From contig JAJQHY010000005.1 in the NCBI GenBank assembly GCA_021199495.1, forward strand, positions 1 through 53,055: DNA of 53,055 nucleotides, written 5' to 3'. This document shows, one piece after another, positions 7,230-16,661 of the stretch. A model generated the notes under the pieces. The model was not told the origin of the DNA. It searched no databases and saw nothing but the letters and a program-made list of their open reading frames with translations. Both the position numbers and the translations under genes were made by a program. Position 1 is the first letter of the stretch; each line of letters starts with the position of its first letter. The DNA is from Lachnospiraceae bacterium (GTDB lineage Bacteria > Bacillota > Clostridia > Lachnospirales > Lachnospiraceae).

Positions 7230-9323
7230 ATGATTTTTTACGAGGATAATCAGGCATTGGTGGGCAGGCAGCAGGGAGAGACCCTGCGGATTGAGGCCTG
7301 GGGTGAGAATTCCCTGCGCGTTCGGGCAACCATGCATCCGCAGATAATTGACCAGGATTGGGCTTTAACCGGAAAGATTACATTGGCAGAAGCAACTACG
7401 CATACTGCGAAATCCACATCAGCCGGAGCACCCGCATCGGAGAAAAGCCATGTGCATATATATAAAAAAGGTGAATGGACGGGCGAGGCAGCGCTGGGTG
7501 CGCAGGGCTGCGGCGTCATTACAAACGGGCGCGTGAAAGCTATTGTGAACTGGCGCGGTGTGATTTCCTTTTATAAAGATGACAAACTGATCCTGCGGGA
7601 GTATTTTCGCTTTTATGACGGGACGATCAGCCGGGAAAGCTGCTGTCTGAAGGTGGTAAACCGGGAATGGAAGGCGCTCCCGGGCGGCGATCACTATGCG
7701 CTGACGGTGAATTTTGAGAGCAATGACGGCGAGAAGATTTATGGAATGGGGCAGTATCAGCAGCCATACCTGGATCAGAAGGGAAATGTTCTGGAGCTGG
7801 CGCAGCGCAATTCCCAGGTGTCCGTGCCTTTTGCCATCTCATCCTCAGGTTACGGCTTTCTCTGGAATAATCCGGCAGTCGGGGAAGTATCCTTCGGGAA
7901 AAACAGAACCCAATGGCAGGCTTACGCTACAGCGCAGATGGATTACTGGATTACAGTCGGGGATACGCCGAAGGAGCTTCTGGCTTCCTATACCAATGTC
8001 ACCGGCCACGCACCCATGTTTCCGGAAAGTCTGATGGGGTTGTGGCAGTGTAAGCTTCGCTATCGCACCCAGGAGGAAGTGCTGGAGGTAGCCCGCAGGT
8101 ATCGGGCGGAAGGCATTCAGATTGACCAGATCATCATCGACTTTTTCCACTGGACGGTGCAGGGCGACTGGAAGTTTGACCCGGTCTACTGGCCGGACCC
8201 GAAGGCCATGGTGGATGAGTTGCACTCCATGGGTATCCGGGTGATGGTCTCCGTCTGGCCGTCCGTGGACCGCAGGAGCGAGAATTTCTGGCCCATGATG
8301 GAGAGAGGGTTGCTCATTAAAACGGAGCGCGGCGCGGCGCAGACCTATGATTTTCAGGGAGATTGTGTGGAAATCGATGCTTTCAATCCTGAGGCGCGTC
8401 AGTATATCTGGGAGGTCTGCAAACGGAATTATGGTGACCTGGGCATAGACGGCTTCTGGCTCGACAATTCCGAGCCGGATTTCGGCGTGTATGACTATGA
8501 CCATTACCGCTATTATGCCGGGTCGGGGCTCTCCTGCAGTAATCTGTATCCACAGATGTACAGCCGGGCTTTTTATGACAATATGACAGCGAACGGGCAG
8601 CAGGATGCGGTCAATCTTCTCCGCTGCGGCTGGGCCGGCAGCCAGAAATACGGCAATGTGATCTGGTCCGGTGATATCCCCAGCACATTTGAGGCATTGA
8701 AAGACCAGCTGCAGGCGGGCCTGAACATGGGACTGGCCGGGATTCCCTGGTGGACGACAGACATTGGCGGGTTTATGACGAATGATGTGAACGACCCGGA
8801 TTTTAAGCAGCTTTTAATCCGCTGGTATCAGTTCGCGGTCTACACGGCGGTACTGCGGCTGCACGGAGACAGGGGCCCTTATGATATCCCGCCGTTGGAT
8901 GAGCGGGACTGGGGCGGCGGTTATCTTCATACCGGGCAGCCGAACGAATTGTGGAGCTACGGGGAAGAAAATTATCAGATCATGCGCCGGTATTACGATA
9001 TCCGGATCTCCATGCATGATTATATCCGGGATTTATACTGGGAGGCCCACGAGAACGGCTCACCCTTGATGAGAACGATGTTTTATGAATTTCCGGAGGA
9101 TGCGAAGTGCTGGACGCTTGAGGATCAGTATATGTTCGGGGACAGTTATCTGGTGGCTCCGATCCTGCATCTGAATGAATTCAGGCGTTCTGTTTATCTG
9201 CCGGCCGGGCAGTGGCGCCTGACCGGCAGCGGGGAGATCTTTGCGGGCGGACAGACAGTGTCCGTGGAGGCACCGATTACCTATATGCCTGTATTTGAAA
9301 AGATTTCCTGCAGTTCATACTGA
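7230..9323 (+). CDS. Glycoside hydrolase family 31 (alpha-glucosidase/alpha-xylosidase)
   Basis: 697-residue retaining alpha-glycosidase, probably cytoplasmic because there is no signal peptide. The N-terminal 230 residues are the beta-sandwich domain. The barrel begins near [16 protein letters not shown], with [20 protein letters not shown] after it. The nucleophile is Asp412 in [10 protein letters not shown] and the acid/base is Asp482 in [12 protein letters not shown]. The C-terminal beta domain includes [15 protein letters not shown] and ends [25 protein letters not shown] precedes ATG 7230, which supports this start over upstream in-frame codons. No transporter or other sugar gene is adjacent, so the substrate (xylosides, maltosides or host glycans) cannot be read. 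The gene is monocistronic, with a good promoter at 7161-7189. Confidence 0.9.
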   Translation: MIFYEDNQALVGRQQGETLRIEAWGENSLRVRATMHPQIIDQDWALTGKITLAEATTHTAKSTSAGAPASEKSHVHIYKKGEWTGEAALGAQGCGVITNGRVKAIVNWRGVISFYKDDKLILREYFRFYDGTISRESCCLKVVNREWKALPGGDHYALTVNFESNDGEKIYGMGQYQQPYLDQKGNVLELAQRNSQVSVPFAISSSGYGFLWNNPAVGEVSFGKNRTQWQAYATAQMDYWITVGDTPKELLASYTNVTGHAPMFPESLMGLWQCKLRYRTQEEVLEVARRYRAEGIQIDQIIIDFFHWTVQGDWKFDPVYWPDPKAMVDELHSMGIRVMVSVWPSVDRRSENFWPMMERGLLIKTERGAAQTYDFQGDCVEIDAFNPEARQYIWEVCKRNYGDLGIDGFWLDNSEPDFGVYDYDHYRYYAGSGLSCSNLYPQMYSRAFYDNMTANGQQDAVNLLRCGWAGSQKYGNVIWSGDIPSTFEALKDQLQAGLNMGLAGIPWWTTDIGGFMTNDVNDPDFKQLLIRWYQFAVYTAVLRLHGDRGPYDIPPLDERDWGGGYLHTGQPNELWSYGEENYQIMRRYYDIRISMHDYIRDLYWEAHENGSPLMRTMFYEFPEDAKCWTLEDQYMFGDSYLVAPILHLNEFRRSVYLPAGQWRLTGSGEIFAGGQTVSVEAPITYMPVFEKISCSSY

Positions 9324-9358
9324 CTGGTTCTTTGTCTGAGGAAAAGAGGAGATATCTT

Positions 9359-9472
9359 ATGAAACTGACTTTTATCGGTGCGGCCCATGAAGTCACCGGC
9401 AGCTGCACGCTGCTGGAAATCGGGGGCAAACACATTCTGATCGATTACGGGATGGAGCAGGCAGACGGATGA
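9359..9472 (+). pseudogene. N-terminal remnant of an MBL/beta-CASP-type hydrolase
   Basis: ATG 9359 has a good RBS (AGAGGAG) and reads [20 protein letters not shown], then [14 protein letters not shown] and stop. This is the standard start of metallo-beta-lactamase-fold RNA-processing exonuclease-type proteins (usually about 500 residues). Everything after the first two beta strands, including the HxHxDH metal site, is gone. Confidence 0.7.
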
Positions 9473-9521
9473 CGTATGAACGAAGCGGGTGATAAGCGGC
9501 AGCAGTTATCTGATTTCAGGC

Positions 9522-10007
9522 TTAAAAAGTAAGGTGCGCTGCAATCGTCTCTGCCAGAAGCTGCATTCCCGCCTCGTCCTTCTCATCAAAACGCGCCGGG
9601 ATCGGACTGTCGATGTCAATTACGCCAAAAATTTTATCTTTTATAAAAATCGGTGTGACAATCTCCGAGGAGGAGCTTAAGTCGCAGGCGATATGATTGC
9701 AGCAGCGGTGTACATCGTCGACCCGCTGCTGTTTGCGTTCTCTGACCGCGGTGCCGCAGACGCCGTCGCCGATCCGGATGTGTGCGACCGCAGGTTTGCC
9801 CTGGAACGGACCAAGAACAAGTGCGTCATTTTTACACAGATAAAAGCCAGTCCAGTTGACATTGTCCAGATACAGGTTCAGCAGTGCGGACACGTTGGAC
9901 AGCGCCGCGTACAGATCGTTCGTTTCATTACATATATTTGTAATGTGCTGCGCCATCTGCGCGTACATTTCTTCTTTTGTATGAAATTCCGATACTGTGA
10001 TGTCCAT
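9522..10007 (-). CDS. msrC: Free methionine-(R)-sulfoxide reductase, GAF-domain type
   Basis: 161-residue single GAF domain that reduces free methionine-(R)-sulfoxide with thioredoxin, a cytoplasmic oxidative-damage repair enzyme. The signature runs through GDGVCGTAVRERKQQRVDDV, then HIACDLSSSSEIVTPIF and FGVIDIDSPIPARFDEKDE. Cys84 (GVCG) and Cys108 (IACD) are the two conserved cysteines visible. A third Cys that many homologues carry about ten residues before GVCG is absent (PAVAHIRI), but two extra Cys occur at 102-103 (HRCCN), so the disulfide relay may be rewired. The ATG is preceded by GGAGAAATCATC. Adjacent genes are unrelated. Confidence 0.87.
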   Translation of the reverse strand: MDITVSEFHTKEEMYAQMAQHITNICNETNDLYAALSNVSALLNLYLDNVNWTGFYLCKNDALVLGPFQGKPAVAHIRIGDGVCGTAVRERKQQRVDDVHRCCNHIACDLSSSSEIVTPIFIKDKIFGVIDIDSPIPARFDEKDEAGMQLLAETIAAHLTF

Positions 10008-10115
10008 GATGATTTCTCCATATAAGCGGTTTTTATATTGCGGGAAACAGTGTTTTTCCTCTGTATATTCACGCGAAGCATCAGAGTCGTTGACTTCTGA
10101 TGTTAATGTCAGCCA

Positions 10116-10778
10116 TCAGACGGCTGCGGTTTTGCCGGATGTGCGATGGGATGCAATCCTGCAGATGATCTCCCAGATCAGGGCCATGACAAAAGTCAGG
10201 ACCACGCCCCAGAACACATCAATCACCGAGTGCTGCTTGATAAATAAGGTGGCGCCCGGAATCAGAAATACCAGAATCCAGGACAGCGTTTTGATCAGGC
10301 GGCTGTGCTTAAAATTCTTGTAGCGGATAATGACCATGTGCGCTGCTACAGTGGTGGAAACATGGATGGACGGACAGACGTTGCAGGGCGGGTCAATGGA
10401 ACGGACAGTCCGTATCAGCCAGGCACAGAAGTTATGGGAGGTGATTTCCTGGCGCAGCTCGAGGCCGTTTGGCCAGATTGCATAAATAAACAGGCAGACG
10501 GTGCCGCCCACGAAAATCAGAAAGTTGTAACGCAGGTAGGAGTCCCGGTCTTTGATCATGAAATAAAGGAAAAAGAAGGGGATCCAGGCGTACCAGATAA
10601 AATAAGGGATGACGAAATACTCATTAAAGGGAATGAGGTCATCCAAAGAAGAGTGCAGATAATATTTCGGTTCCGGCTCAACTAACTCCAGAATACCGAA
10701 GCCAATGAGAAACACCAGCGCGTAAAGGCCGGCGAGACAATAACGATGGGAGTTGATCCAGGTGGTGATTTTATTCAT
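10116..10778 (-). CDS. PAP2-superfamily membrane phosphatase
   Basis: 220 residues with about six membrane segments. PAP2 enzymes remove phosphate from lipid phosphates such as phosphatidate or undecaprenyl pyrophosphate, or act as phosphotransferases. The phosphatase motifs are CPSIHV (residues 135-140) and KQHSVIDVFWG (His183 and Asp187), the pattern of the inositolphosphotransferase-like PAP2_3 branch. The first motif (KxxxxxxRP) is not obvious, as in that branch. A long leader of more than 100 bases precedes the start on the minus strand; it contains a hairpin (GGGCT paired with AGCCC near 10860-10890) and a TATAAT-like -10. Substrate unknown. Confidence 0.78.
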   Translation of the reverse strand: MNKITTWINSHRYCLAGLYALVFLIGFGILELVEPEPKYYLHSSLDDLIPFNEYFVIPYFIWYAWIPFFFLYFMIKDRDSYLRYNFLIFVGGTVCLFIYAIWPNGLELRQEITSHNFCAWLIRTVRSIDPPCNVCPSIHVSTTVAAHMVIIRYKNFKHSRLIKTLSWILVFLIPGATLFIKQHSVIDVFWGVVLTFVMALIWEIICRIASHRTSGKTAAV

Positions 10779-10949
10779 GTGTATGTATTCCTTATCTATA
10801 TGCTTGATCGATATTGAAAAGCCGATATAGCACGGGGTAACACTAAGGTACTTTTATGTTATGGGCTATGATCCGAAAAATCAGCCCTATCCGCACATTA
10901 TAGCAGAATGCCCATAGGAAAACTATTAATTATTTCTAAACTTTCCATA

Positions 10950-10978
10950 TTGCTTTTCCATATATAAAGTGATATAAC
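10950..10978 (+). promoter_or_regulatory. Promoter of the MBL hydrolase gene
   Basis: TTGCTT (10950-10955), a 17-base spacer and TATAAC (10973-10978), with about 58 bases of leader before the ATG. Confidence 0.5.
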
Positions 10979-11035
10979 ATATCGGAAACAGGCATTGGTC
11001 ATTGCGGGAAAACCCATGATCGTGCCGGGGAGTAA

Positions 11036-11917
11036 ATGATGGCAACAAAATTAGTATTACTGGGGACAGGCACACCGAATGCCTGCCCCAATGCCAGCGG
11101 CCCTGCTTCCGCCGTGGTCGTGGACGATCAGGCCTATCTGGTGGATTTCGGACCGGGGGTAGTCCGGCAGGCGGCGAAAGCTTACCGCAAGGGGATTGAC
11201 GCCCTGCGGCCGGACCGGCTGACAGTGGCCTTCTGCACACATCTGCATACGGATCATACAGCCGGGTATCCGGATCTGATTTTTACCCCGTGGGTGCTCG
11301 AGCGCAGGAAACCGCTTCAGGTGTACGGACCGAAGGGCATCCGGCACATGACGGATCACATTCTCGCCGCCTATGAAGTGGATATTGATTTCAGGCTGCA
11401 TGGCTTTGAGCGGGCCAATGAGGTGGGCTATCAGGTGCAGGTGACGGAAATTGAGCCGGGTGTGGTATACCGGGATGACAAAGTGACAGTGGAGGCTTTT
11501 TTGGTCAGCCACGGCACACTTTTAAGCTATGGTTATAAATTTACCACTGCGGATAAGGTCATCGTGATCAGCGGAGATACCGCGCCGCTGAAAATTGTAG
11601 CTGAGAAAGCAAAGAACTGCGACATTCTGCTGCATGAAGTGGAGTACACCGCCGGTATTGCGGCCCGGGAGCCCAAGTGGCAGAAATACCACCGTGAGGT
11701 GCATACGCTGAGCGTGGATCTGGCTAAGGTGGCCGAAAAGGCGCGGCCGAAGCTCTTAGTGACCTATCATCGGATTTATCACATGGAAATCCAGGACAAT
11801 ACAAAGGATCTGGACGCCGAGATGGCTTTCAGGTGTGAGGCAATTTTACAGGAGATCAGGGATGCCGGGTATGACGGCAGGGTCGTAAACGGCCAGGATC
11901 TGGATATTTTTGAGTAA
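11036..11917 (+). CDS. MBL-fold metal-dependent hydrolase, RNase Z-like
   Basis: 293 residues of the metallo-beta-lactamase fold. The dinuclear metal site is CTHLHTDHTAG with His69, His71, Asp73 and His74; further ligands are expected in VSHGTL, ISGDTAP and LLVTYHRIYH. The opening LVLLGTGTPNACP is typical of the RNase Z/ElaC-like branch. The tRNase Z exosite arm is not evident, so it is probably a phosphodiesterase or another small-molecule hydrolase, not the tRNA 3'-end nuclease. Two overlapping ATG codons (11036 and 11039) could start. It converges on the dehydratase activase gene. Confidence 0.8.
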   Translation: MMATKLVLLGTGTPNACPNASGPASAVVVDDQAYLVDFGPGVVRQAAKAYRKGIDALRPDRLTVAFCTHLHTDHTAGYPDLIFTPWVLERRKPLQVYGPKGIRHMTDHILAAYEVDIDFRLHGFERANEVGYQVQVTEIEPGVVYRDDKVTVEAFLVSHGTLLSYGYKFTTADKVIVISGDTAPLKIVAEKAKNCDILLHEVEYTAGIAAREPKWQKYHREVHTLSVDLAKVAEKARPKLLVTYHRIYHMEIQDNTKDLDAEMAFRCEAILQEIRDAGYDGRVVNGQDLDIFE

Positions 11918-11930
11918 AAGAAAAGGGATT

Positions 11931-11955
11931 ATCCTGCAATGAATGGTCCCTGTTT
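11931..11955. terminator. Weak terminator between convergent genes
   Basis: AAAAGGGA at 11931-11938 pairs with TCCCTGTTTT (11947-11956) across an imperfect loop. It lies between the ends of two converging genes and could serve both strands. Confidence 0.4.
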
Positions 11956-11981
11956 TATTACCTGAATGACTTGCTGCTGTG

Positions 11982-14900
11982 TTACACCGCCGGATTATGT
12001 GCGTTTCTGGCTTTCACCGGCCTTGGCACTGACACCGATGTTTCTTTCCGGCTCCTGGCCGTGTTCACAGCATCGGCCTGGCGCTCTTTTAAGCTCATAA
12101 TCAGCATCTGCAGGCGGTTCTCGATATTGGCGAAGCTCACGTCCGGGTCATAGTCCAGACAGAGGATCTGCGCGTCCTGATACAGATCCTTTAATTTCTT
12201 TACTACGCCGCGGCCAACTACATGGTTGGGCAGGCAGCCGAAGGGCTGCAGGATGATGAAGGCCTTGCAGCCTTCCTTCGCGTGGTGCAGAATCTCGCCC
12301 GGAATGATAATGCCTTCGCCGGAGTCGTAGGTCCGGGGAATGACCGGATCGCTTTCATCCGCGATTTCCGGCAGGCGGGTGGCCGGTTTATACAGCGGGT
12401 GTGCCGCCGCAATTTTGTCCGTTACGTTGTGCGCGTACTCAAAGACAATGTTGGTCAGGCGGTTAAAGGTCTTTTCCTGCGTCGGTTTGTGCACATGATA
12501 TTCCTTCACCTGCTCGTCCTTGAAAAAGTAGGTCTTGCGGATGACGTCGGTCATGCGCGCTTCGATGATCTCCAGGCCGTTTTTCTCTAAATAACGCTCA
12601 ATCTCGTGGTTGGCGCCGGGGTGGAAATTCAGAAGGTATTCGCCTACAATCACGACCGTAGGTTTTAAATTGGTACGGTCGTAGGAAACCTCGTTCATGA
12701 TCTGGATGGCTTTCTTAAAACCGTTGATCTCCCCGGGAATACTGCCTTTTTCAAGCCCTCCGATAAGGGCGTCCATGGCCTTTTCAAAAGCGGCGTCCGC
12801 GCTGCCTTTTTGCAGTTCATAGGGACGCATTTTGCGCAGCAGCTCTTCTAAGGCATCGATCATGGGCAGGCCAATGGCGATTTCAGCGCTGGCTGCCAGG
12901 CTCATCCGGTAACCGGGATGCATATTGTGGCTGTCCTTGTCATCATTGGTCAGGATCGGCACATAATCGTAGCCCGCGTCATCTAAGGCCTTGCGCAGCA
13001 GCTCTCCGTAATGCGTCAGGCGGCAGCACCCCACATATTTTGCCATGGCAATAGCCACATTGTGGTTGTCATAACGGTTGCTGTTTAAAGTCTCCAACGC
13101 CTCGCCGATCACGATCTGAGCTGGGAAGCAGATATCGTTGTGAACGTACTGCTTGCCCAGACGGATGGCTTCCTCGCGGCCGACATCCATGGCTACGGCG
13201 TGGACGCCCTGGCGCTTGAAAGCAGCGGCCATCAGGCGGCTGAACGCGTGCGAGGTATTAGGCACAAGGACAATTTTTTCTTTTTTATCCTGCTTTGTAA
13301 ATTTGACTTCATAAGGGTCAGGCAGATCATGTGTTTCAAGCTTCTGCTCCTTTGAGCGCCGCATCTCCAGTGTTTCCACAAAAGAGCGCACACGAATCTG
13401 CAAAGGCCCCTGAATGTCGCTCTCATCCAGCTTTAAAATAAGCGGTGTTTTCCCGGAAATCTCTTTCATCAGGCGGATGATCTCGTCGGTCAGGTAGGCG
13501 TCGTGTCCGCAGCCGAAGCTGACTAACTGGACATACTCCAGGTTGGGGTCGGAGGCGGCCATGATGGCGGAAGAAAGCATCCGGGTGTGGTAGTTGTTGA
13601 CGATATCCAGCTTGCTACCCTTTAAGTTCACCTCATTGACATGGGGCAGGGAGTCGGCGGTCAGCACCGGGATTCCTCTGCTGGTGAACATGGTGGGCAG
13701 GTCGTGATTGACGAGGGCATCGTTCTGGTAGGGACGGGAGGCAAGCACCACGGCGTAGGTGCCGTTTGCGCGTACCTCGTCGAGCACCTTCTGTCCGGCG
13801 GCTATGAGTTCGCTGTGAAAGCTCTCCTGTGCGGCATCACCCGCAGCAATCGCGGCCTTTGTCTGCTCCGGTGTGACTGCAAAGATTTCCTGCATCCATT
13901 TAGAGAGCTGCTTCTCCCGGTCCTCGTCATTGTACCAGTGGAAGAGCGGGGCATCGAAGGGAATCCCCCATTTTTCCTCGGGGTTGTCGGAGTTTCGCAT
14001 CACGATGGGGAAGCCCTTGACCAGGCCGCACATGGATTCACTGGTCTTCTCCGTATTTTCACTTGGCACGGTGGTGATGGAGGGCATGAAAATGCGATCC
14101 ACCTTTTTACTCGCCAGATCCCGCACATGGCCGTGCACCAGCTTGGCGGGGAAGCACTCGGTATCTGAAGTGACGGCGGAGAGACCGTTTTCGTACATTT
14201 TGCGGGTGCTGAAACCGGACAGGCACACATCAAAGCCCAGCGACTTGAAAAAGGTAGTCCAGAAGGGCATGGTGTCCCAGAAGGACAGCACACGTGGGAT
14301 GCCGATGGTGACGCCCCGCTTTGCAGTCGGTTCCGGATACGGGTATTCTTTGAAAAGAAGCTTCTGGCGCAGATCGTATAAATTGGCGACCTTTGCCTTC
14401 TTTAAATTTTTCTCCTGCAGCTGCTCACGGACCTTTTCATCCTTCGGGTCGCCTAAAATCTCACCGCGCTCGCAGCGGTTGTTGGTCACCCAGGAGCCGC
14501 CGTTGGAAAAAGTAACGATGGTGCGCCTGCAGTGGTTGCCGCAGAAGGGGCAGGGAGAGTTGGCTTCCTGTGTATAGGTGAAATCATCCAGCGCGTCCAG
14601 ACCGATGAAGGTCCGCTCTGTACAGCCCTGCTCTTTGGCAATCAGAGCCGCGCCGATGGCGCCCATCAGGCCCGGATAGGGGGCGCGGGTGACTTCTTTT
14701 CCGAGGTATTCCTCCATGGCGCGCAGCACCGCGTCGTTGCAGAAGGTTCCGCCCTGCACGACGATTTTGTCGCCCAGGCTGGTCAGGTTGGACATACGGA
14801 TGACCTTGGTAAAGACATTCTGTATGATGGAACGGCACAGGCCGGCCATAATGTCGGCAGGTTTTTTGCCGTCACGCTGCTCGGTGATGATGCTGCTGTT

Positions 14901-16445
14901 CATAAAAACAGTGCAGCGGCTTCCAAGAGAGGCGGGATTCTCAGCCGAGAATGCCTCCGAGGCGATATTTTCCACCGGAATATGTAACGAATGTGAGAAA
15001 TTCTCCAGAAAAGAGCCGCAGCCGGAGGAGCAGGCCTCATTGACCACAATATTGGTGACGATGCCGTTGTCTAACCAGATGGCTTTCATGTCCTGACCGC
15101 CGATATCCAGAATAAAGGTGGCGTCCGGCACATATCGTGTGGCAGCCTTCGCGTGGGCGACGGTCTCCACACAGTGGCACTCTGTGGAAAACGCCCGGTG
15201 GAAGAGCTGCTCGCCGTAGCCGGTGGTGGAAACGCCCAGAATATCCAGCGTCGCACCAGCCTTCCGATAGCGGTCGCGCAGGGCAATCAGCGCGTTTTTG
15301 GCCACAATCAGAGGTTCTCCCTCGTTGGGAGAGTAGAAGGAATCGATCAGCTTCTCATTCTCGTCCAGCAGGGCAAATTTGGTGGTAGTGGAGCCGGAGT
15401 CGATGCCAAGGTATGCACGGACTGTTTCGCCAGGCTTTGGTGTATGGGGCTTAAATTCCGGGAGCGTATGTCTTGCCTGAAAATCAGCCAGCTCCTTTGC
15501 ATCGGAAAAGAAGGGCTTGCCGCTTGCGGAGGCGTCCACGCCCTTTTTCTCAAGCTCGGAGAGCTTTTCTAAAAGCTGGTTCAATTGCACCGGTTTGCTG
15601 TCCGCGCAGAGTCCCTCTAAAGAAAGGGCAGCGCCGTGCGCAATGACCAGCTCCGGATGGTCGGGCAGGAGAATCTCATCCTCCTTTAAATGTAATCTCT
15701 CAGCAAAGACCTGTACTAAAACCGGGTTGAAGGTCAGCGGTCCGCCCTCAAAGACAACGGGCGCCTTGAAATCCAGGCCCTGCGCCAGACCGCCGATGGT
15801 CTGTTTGGCGATGGCATGAAAGGAGGAGAGAGCCAGATCCGCTTTGGAGACTCCCTGGTTTAGCAGCGGCTGGATGTCGGTCTTGGCATACACGCCGCAG
15901 CGGCCGGAAATGTCGTAGACGCATGAACCCTCAGACGCCAGTGCGTTGAAATCCTCCACACTGACATTTAAAATAGAAGCAACCTCGTCTATGAAAGCGC
16001 CTGTCCCTCCGGCGCAGGCCCCGTTCATCCGCATGTCGGCCACTTCCAGATTGCCTGTTTCTGTATCATGCCTGAAAAAAATAATCTTGGCGTCCTGGCC
16101 GCCTAATTCGACGGCGGTGCCTACATCCTGAAAACGATCGCGAAGGGCGACGGCATTGGCCACCACCTCCTGGATATAGGAGACGCCCAGAGCCTCGGCC
16201 AAGGGCTTCGCTCCGGAGCCTGTCAGCACGAGTCTGACTTCGGTGTCGGCCGACTGCAGGGCAAGCCTGCGCAGCTCCTGGTAGACGCTTCTCGCCTGTC
16301 TGGCGTGATGGCGCTGGTAGTTGGCGTACAGGATGTCATGGCTTTCGGCGTCCAGGACCACGACCTTGGTGGTGGTAGAGCCGACATCCACACCCATCAG
16401 AATCTTCTTTGGTTCTTTGGTATCATTTTTGCTGTTTCTCTGCAT
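11982..16445 (-). CDS. 2-hydroxyacyl-CoA dehydratase activase, large multidomain form
   Basis: 1487-residue protein of the BadF/BadG/BcrA/BcrD ATPase family. Two ASKHA ATPase domains lie in tandem: GVDVGSTTTKVVVLD at about 18 and LGIDSGSTTTKFALLD at about 346. Each has its cluster-binding cysteine region (Cys144 in NGACAGGTG; Cys472 and Cys476 in NEACSSGCGSF). A Cys-rich patch follows near 640 (SPCPFCGNHC), then the DUF2229 region (GIPRVLSFWDTMPFWTTFF, SDTECFPAKLVHGHV) and a dehydratase-subunit-like C-terminus. Activases of this type donate electrons, driven by ATP, through a 4Fe-4S cluster to dehydratases that ferment amino acids. Large fused forms like this are common in Clostridia and their partners are mostly unknown. 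No dehydratase alpha/beta pair is adjacent. The reading frame is intact. Confidence 0.88.
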   Translation of the reverse strand: MQRNSKNDTKEPKKILMGVDVGSTTTKVVVLDAESHDILYANYQRHHARQARSVYQELRRLALQSADTEVRLVLTGSGAKPLAEALGVSYIQEVVANAVALRDRFQDVGTAVELGGQDAKIIFFRHDTETGNLEVADMRMNGACAGGTGAFIDEVASILNVSVEDFNALASEGSCVYDISGRCGVYAKTDIQPLLNQGVSKADLALSSFHAIAKQTIGGLAQGLDFKAPVVFEGGPLTFNPVLVQVFAERLHLKEDEILLPDHPELVIAHGAALSLEGLCADSKPVQLNQLLEKLSELEKKGVDASASGKPFFSDAKELADFQARHTLPEFKPHTPKPGETVRAYLGIDSGSTTTKFALLDENEKLIDSFYSPNEGEPLIVAKNALIALRDRYRKAGATLDILGVSTTGYGEQLFHRAFSTECHCVETVAHAKAATRYVPDATFILDIGGQDMKAIWLDNGIVTNIVVNEACSSGCGSFLENFSHSLHIPVENIASEAFSAENPASLGSRCTVFMNSSIITEQRDGKKPADIMAGLCRSIIQNVFTKVIRMSNLTSLGDKIVVQGGTFCNDAVLRAMEEYLGKEVTRAPYPGLMGAIGAALIAKEQGCTERTFIGLDALDDFTYTQEANSPCPFCGNHCRRTIVTFSNGGSWVTNNRCERGEILGDPKDEKVREQLQEKNLKKAKVANLYDLRQKLLFKEYPYPEPTAKRGVTIGIPRVLSFWDTMPFWTTFFKSLGFDVCLSGFSTRKMYENGLSAVTSDTECFPAKLVHGHVRDLASKKVDRIFMPSITTVPSENTEKTSESMCGLVKGFPIVMRNSDNPEEKWGIPFDAPLFHWYNDEDREKQLSKWMQEIFAVTPEQTKAAIAAGDAAQESFHSELIAAGQKVLDEVRANGTYAVVLASRPYQNDALVNHDLPTMFTSRGIPVLTADSLPHVNEVNLKGSKLDIVNNYHTRMLSSAIMAASDPNLEYVQLVSFGCGHDAYLTDEIIRLMKEISGKTPLILKLDESDIQGPLQIRVRSFVETLEMRRSKEQKLETHDLPDPYEVKFTKQDKKEKIVLVPNTSHAFSRLMAAAFKRQGVHAVAMDVGREEAIRLGKQYVHNDICFPAQIVIGEALETLNSNRYDNHNVAIAMAKYVGCCRLTHYGELLRKALDDAGYDYVPILTNDDKDSHNMHPGYRMSLAASAEIAIGLPMIDALEELLRKMRPYELQKGSADAAFEKAMDALIGGLEKGSIPGEINGFKKAIQIMNEVSYDRTNLKPTVVIVGEYLLNFHPGANHEIERYLEKNGLEIIEARMTDVIRKTYFFKDEQVKEYHVHKPTQEKTFNRLTNIVFEYAHNVTDKIAAAHPLYKPATRLPEIADESDPVIPRTYDSGEGIIIPGEILHHAKEGCKAFIILQPFGCLPNHVVGRGVVKKLKDLYQDAQILCLDYDPDVSFANIENRLQMLIMSLKERQADAVNTARSRKETSVSVPRPVKARNAHNPAV

Positions 16446-16540
16446 ATTTTGTACTTCTCTTTATTTTCATCTATCGGTAAATGACAGATCCGGCAGTTAT
16501 CTTAAGAAAATCTTAAAAAATCGGATTCATTTGGGAGTCA

Positions 16541-16569
16541 TTGTAACACTTTCTTTTTTGTGATACAAT
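16541..16569 (+). promoter_or_regulatory. Promoter of the ABC-class ATPase gene
   Basis: TTGTAA (16541-16546), a 17-base spacer and extended -10 TGATACAAT with TACAAT at 16564-16569. It leaves a leader of about 85 bases. The rest of the 216-base divergent region holds no other clear element. Confidence 0.6.
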
Positions 16570-16661
16570 AGCTGGGCACATTAAAAAAATGTAAAAAAGA
16601 GTTACTATTCACGGGCATCGGGGGAAATTGTGAACAGTAACGGATAGATGGAGTAAACACA

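Noticed and set aside
7845-8504. A 219-codon minus-strand ORF inside the GH31 gene
   Set aside because: It lies wholly opposite an intact, well-recognised enzyme and shows no domain or RBS; it is a shadow of GC-rich coding sequence. Similar long shadows opposite the activase, purL and nrdD were rejected for the same reason.
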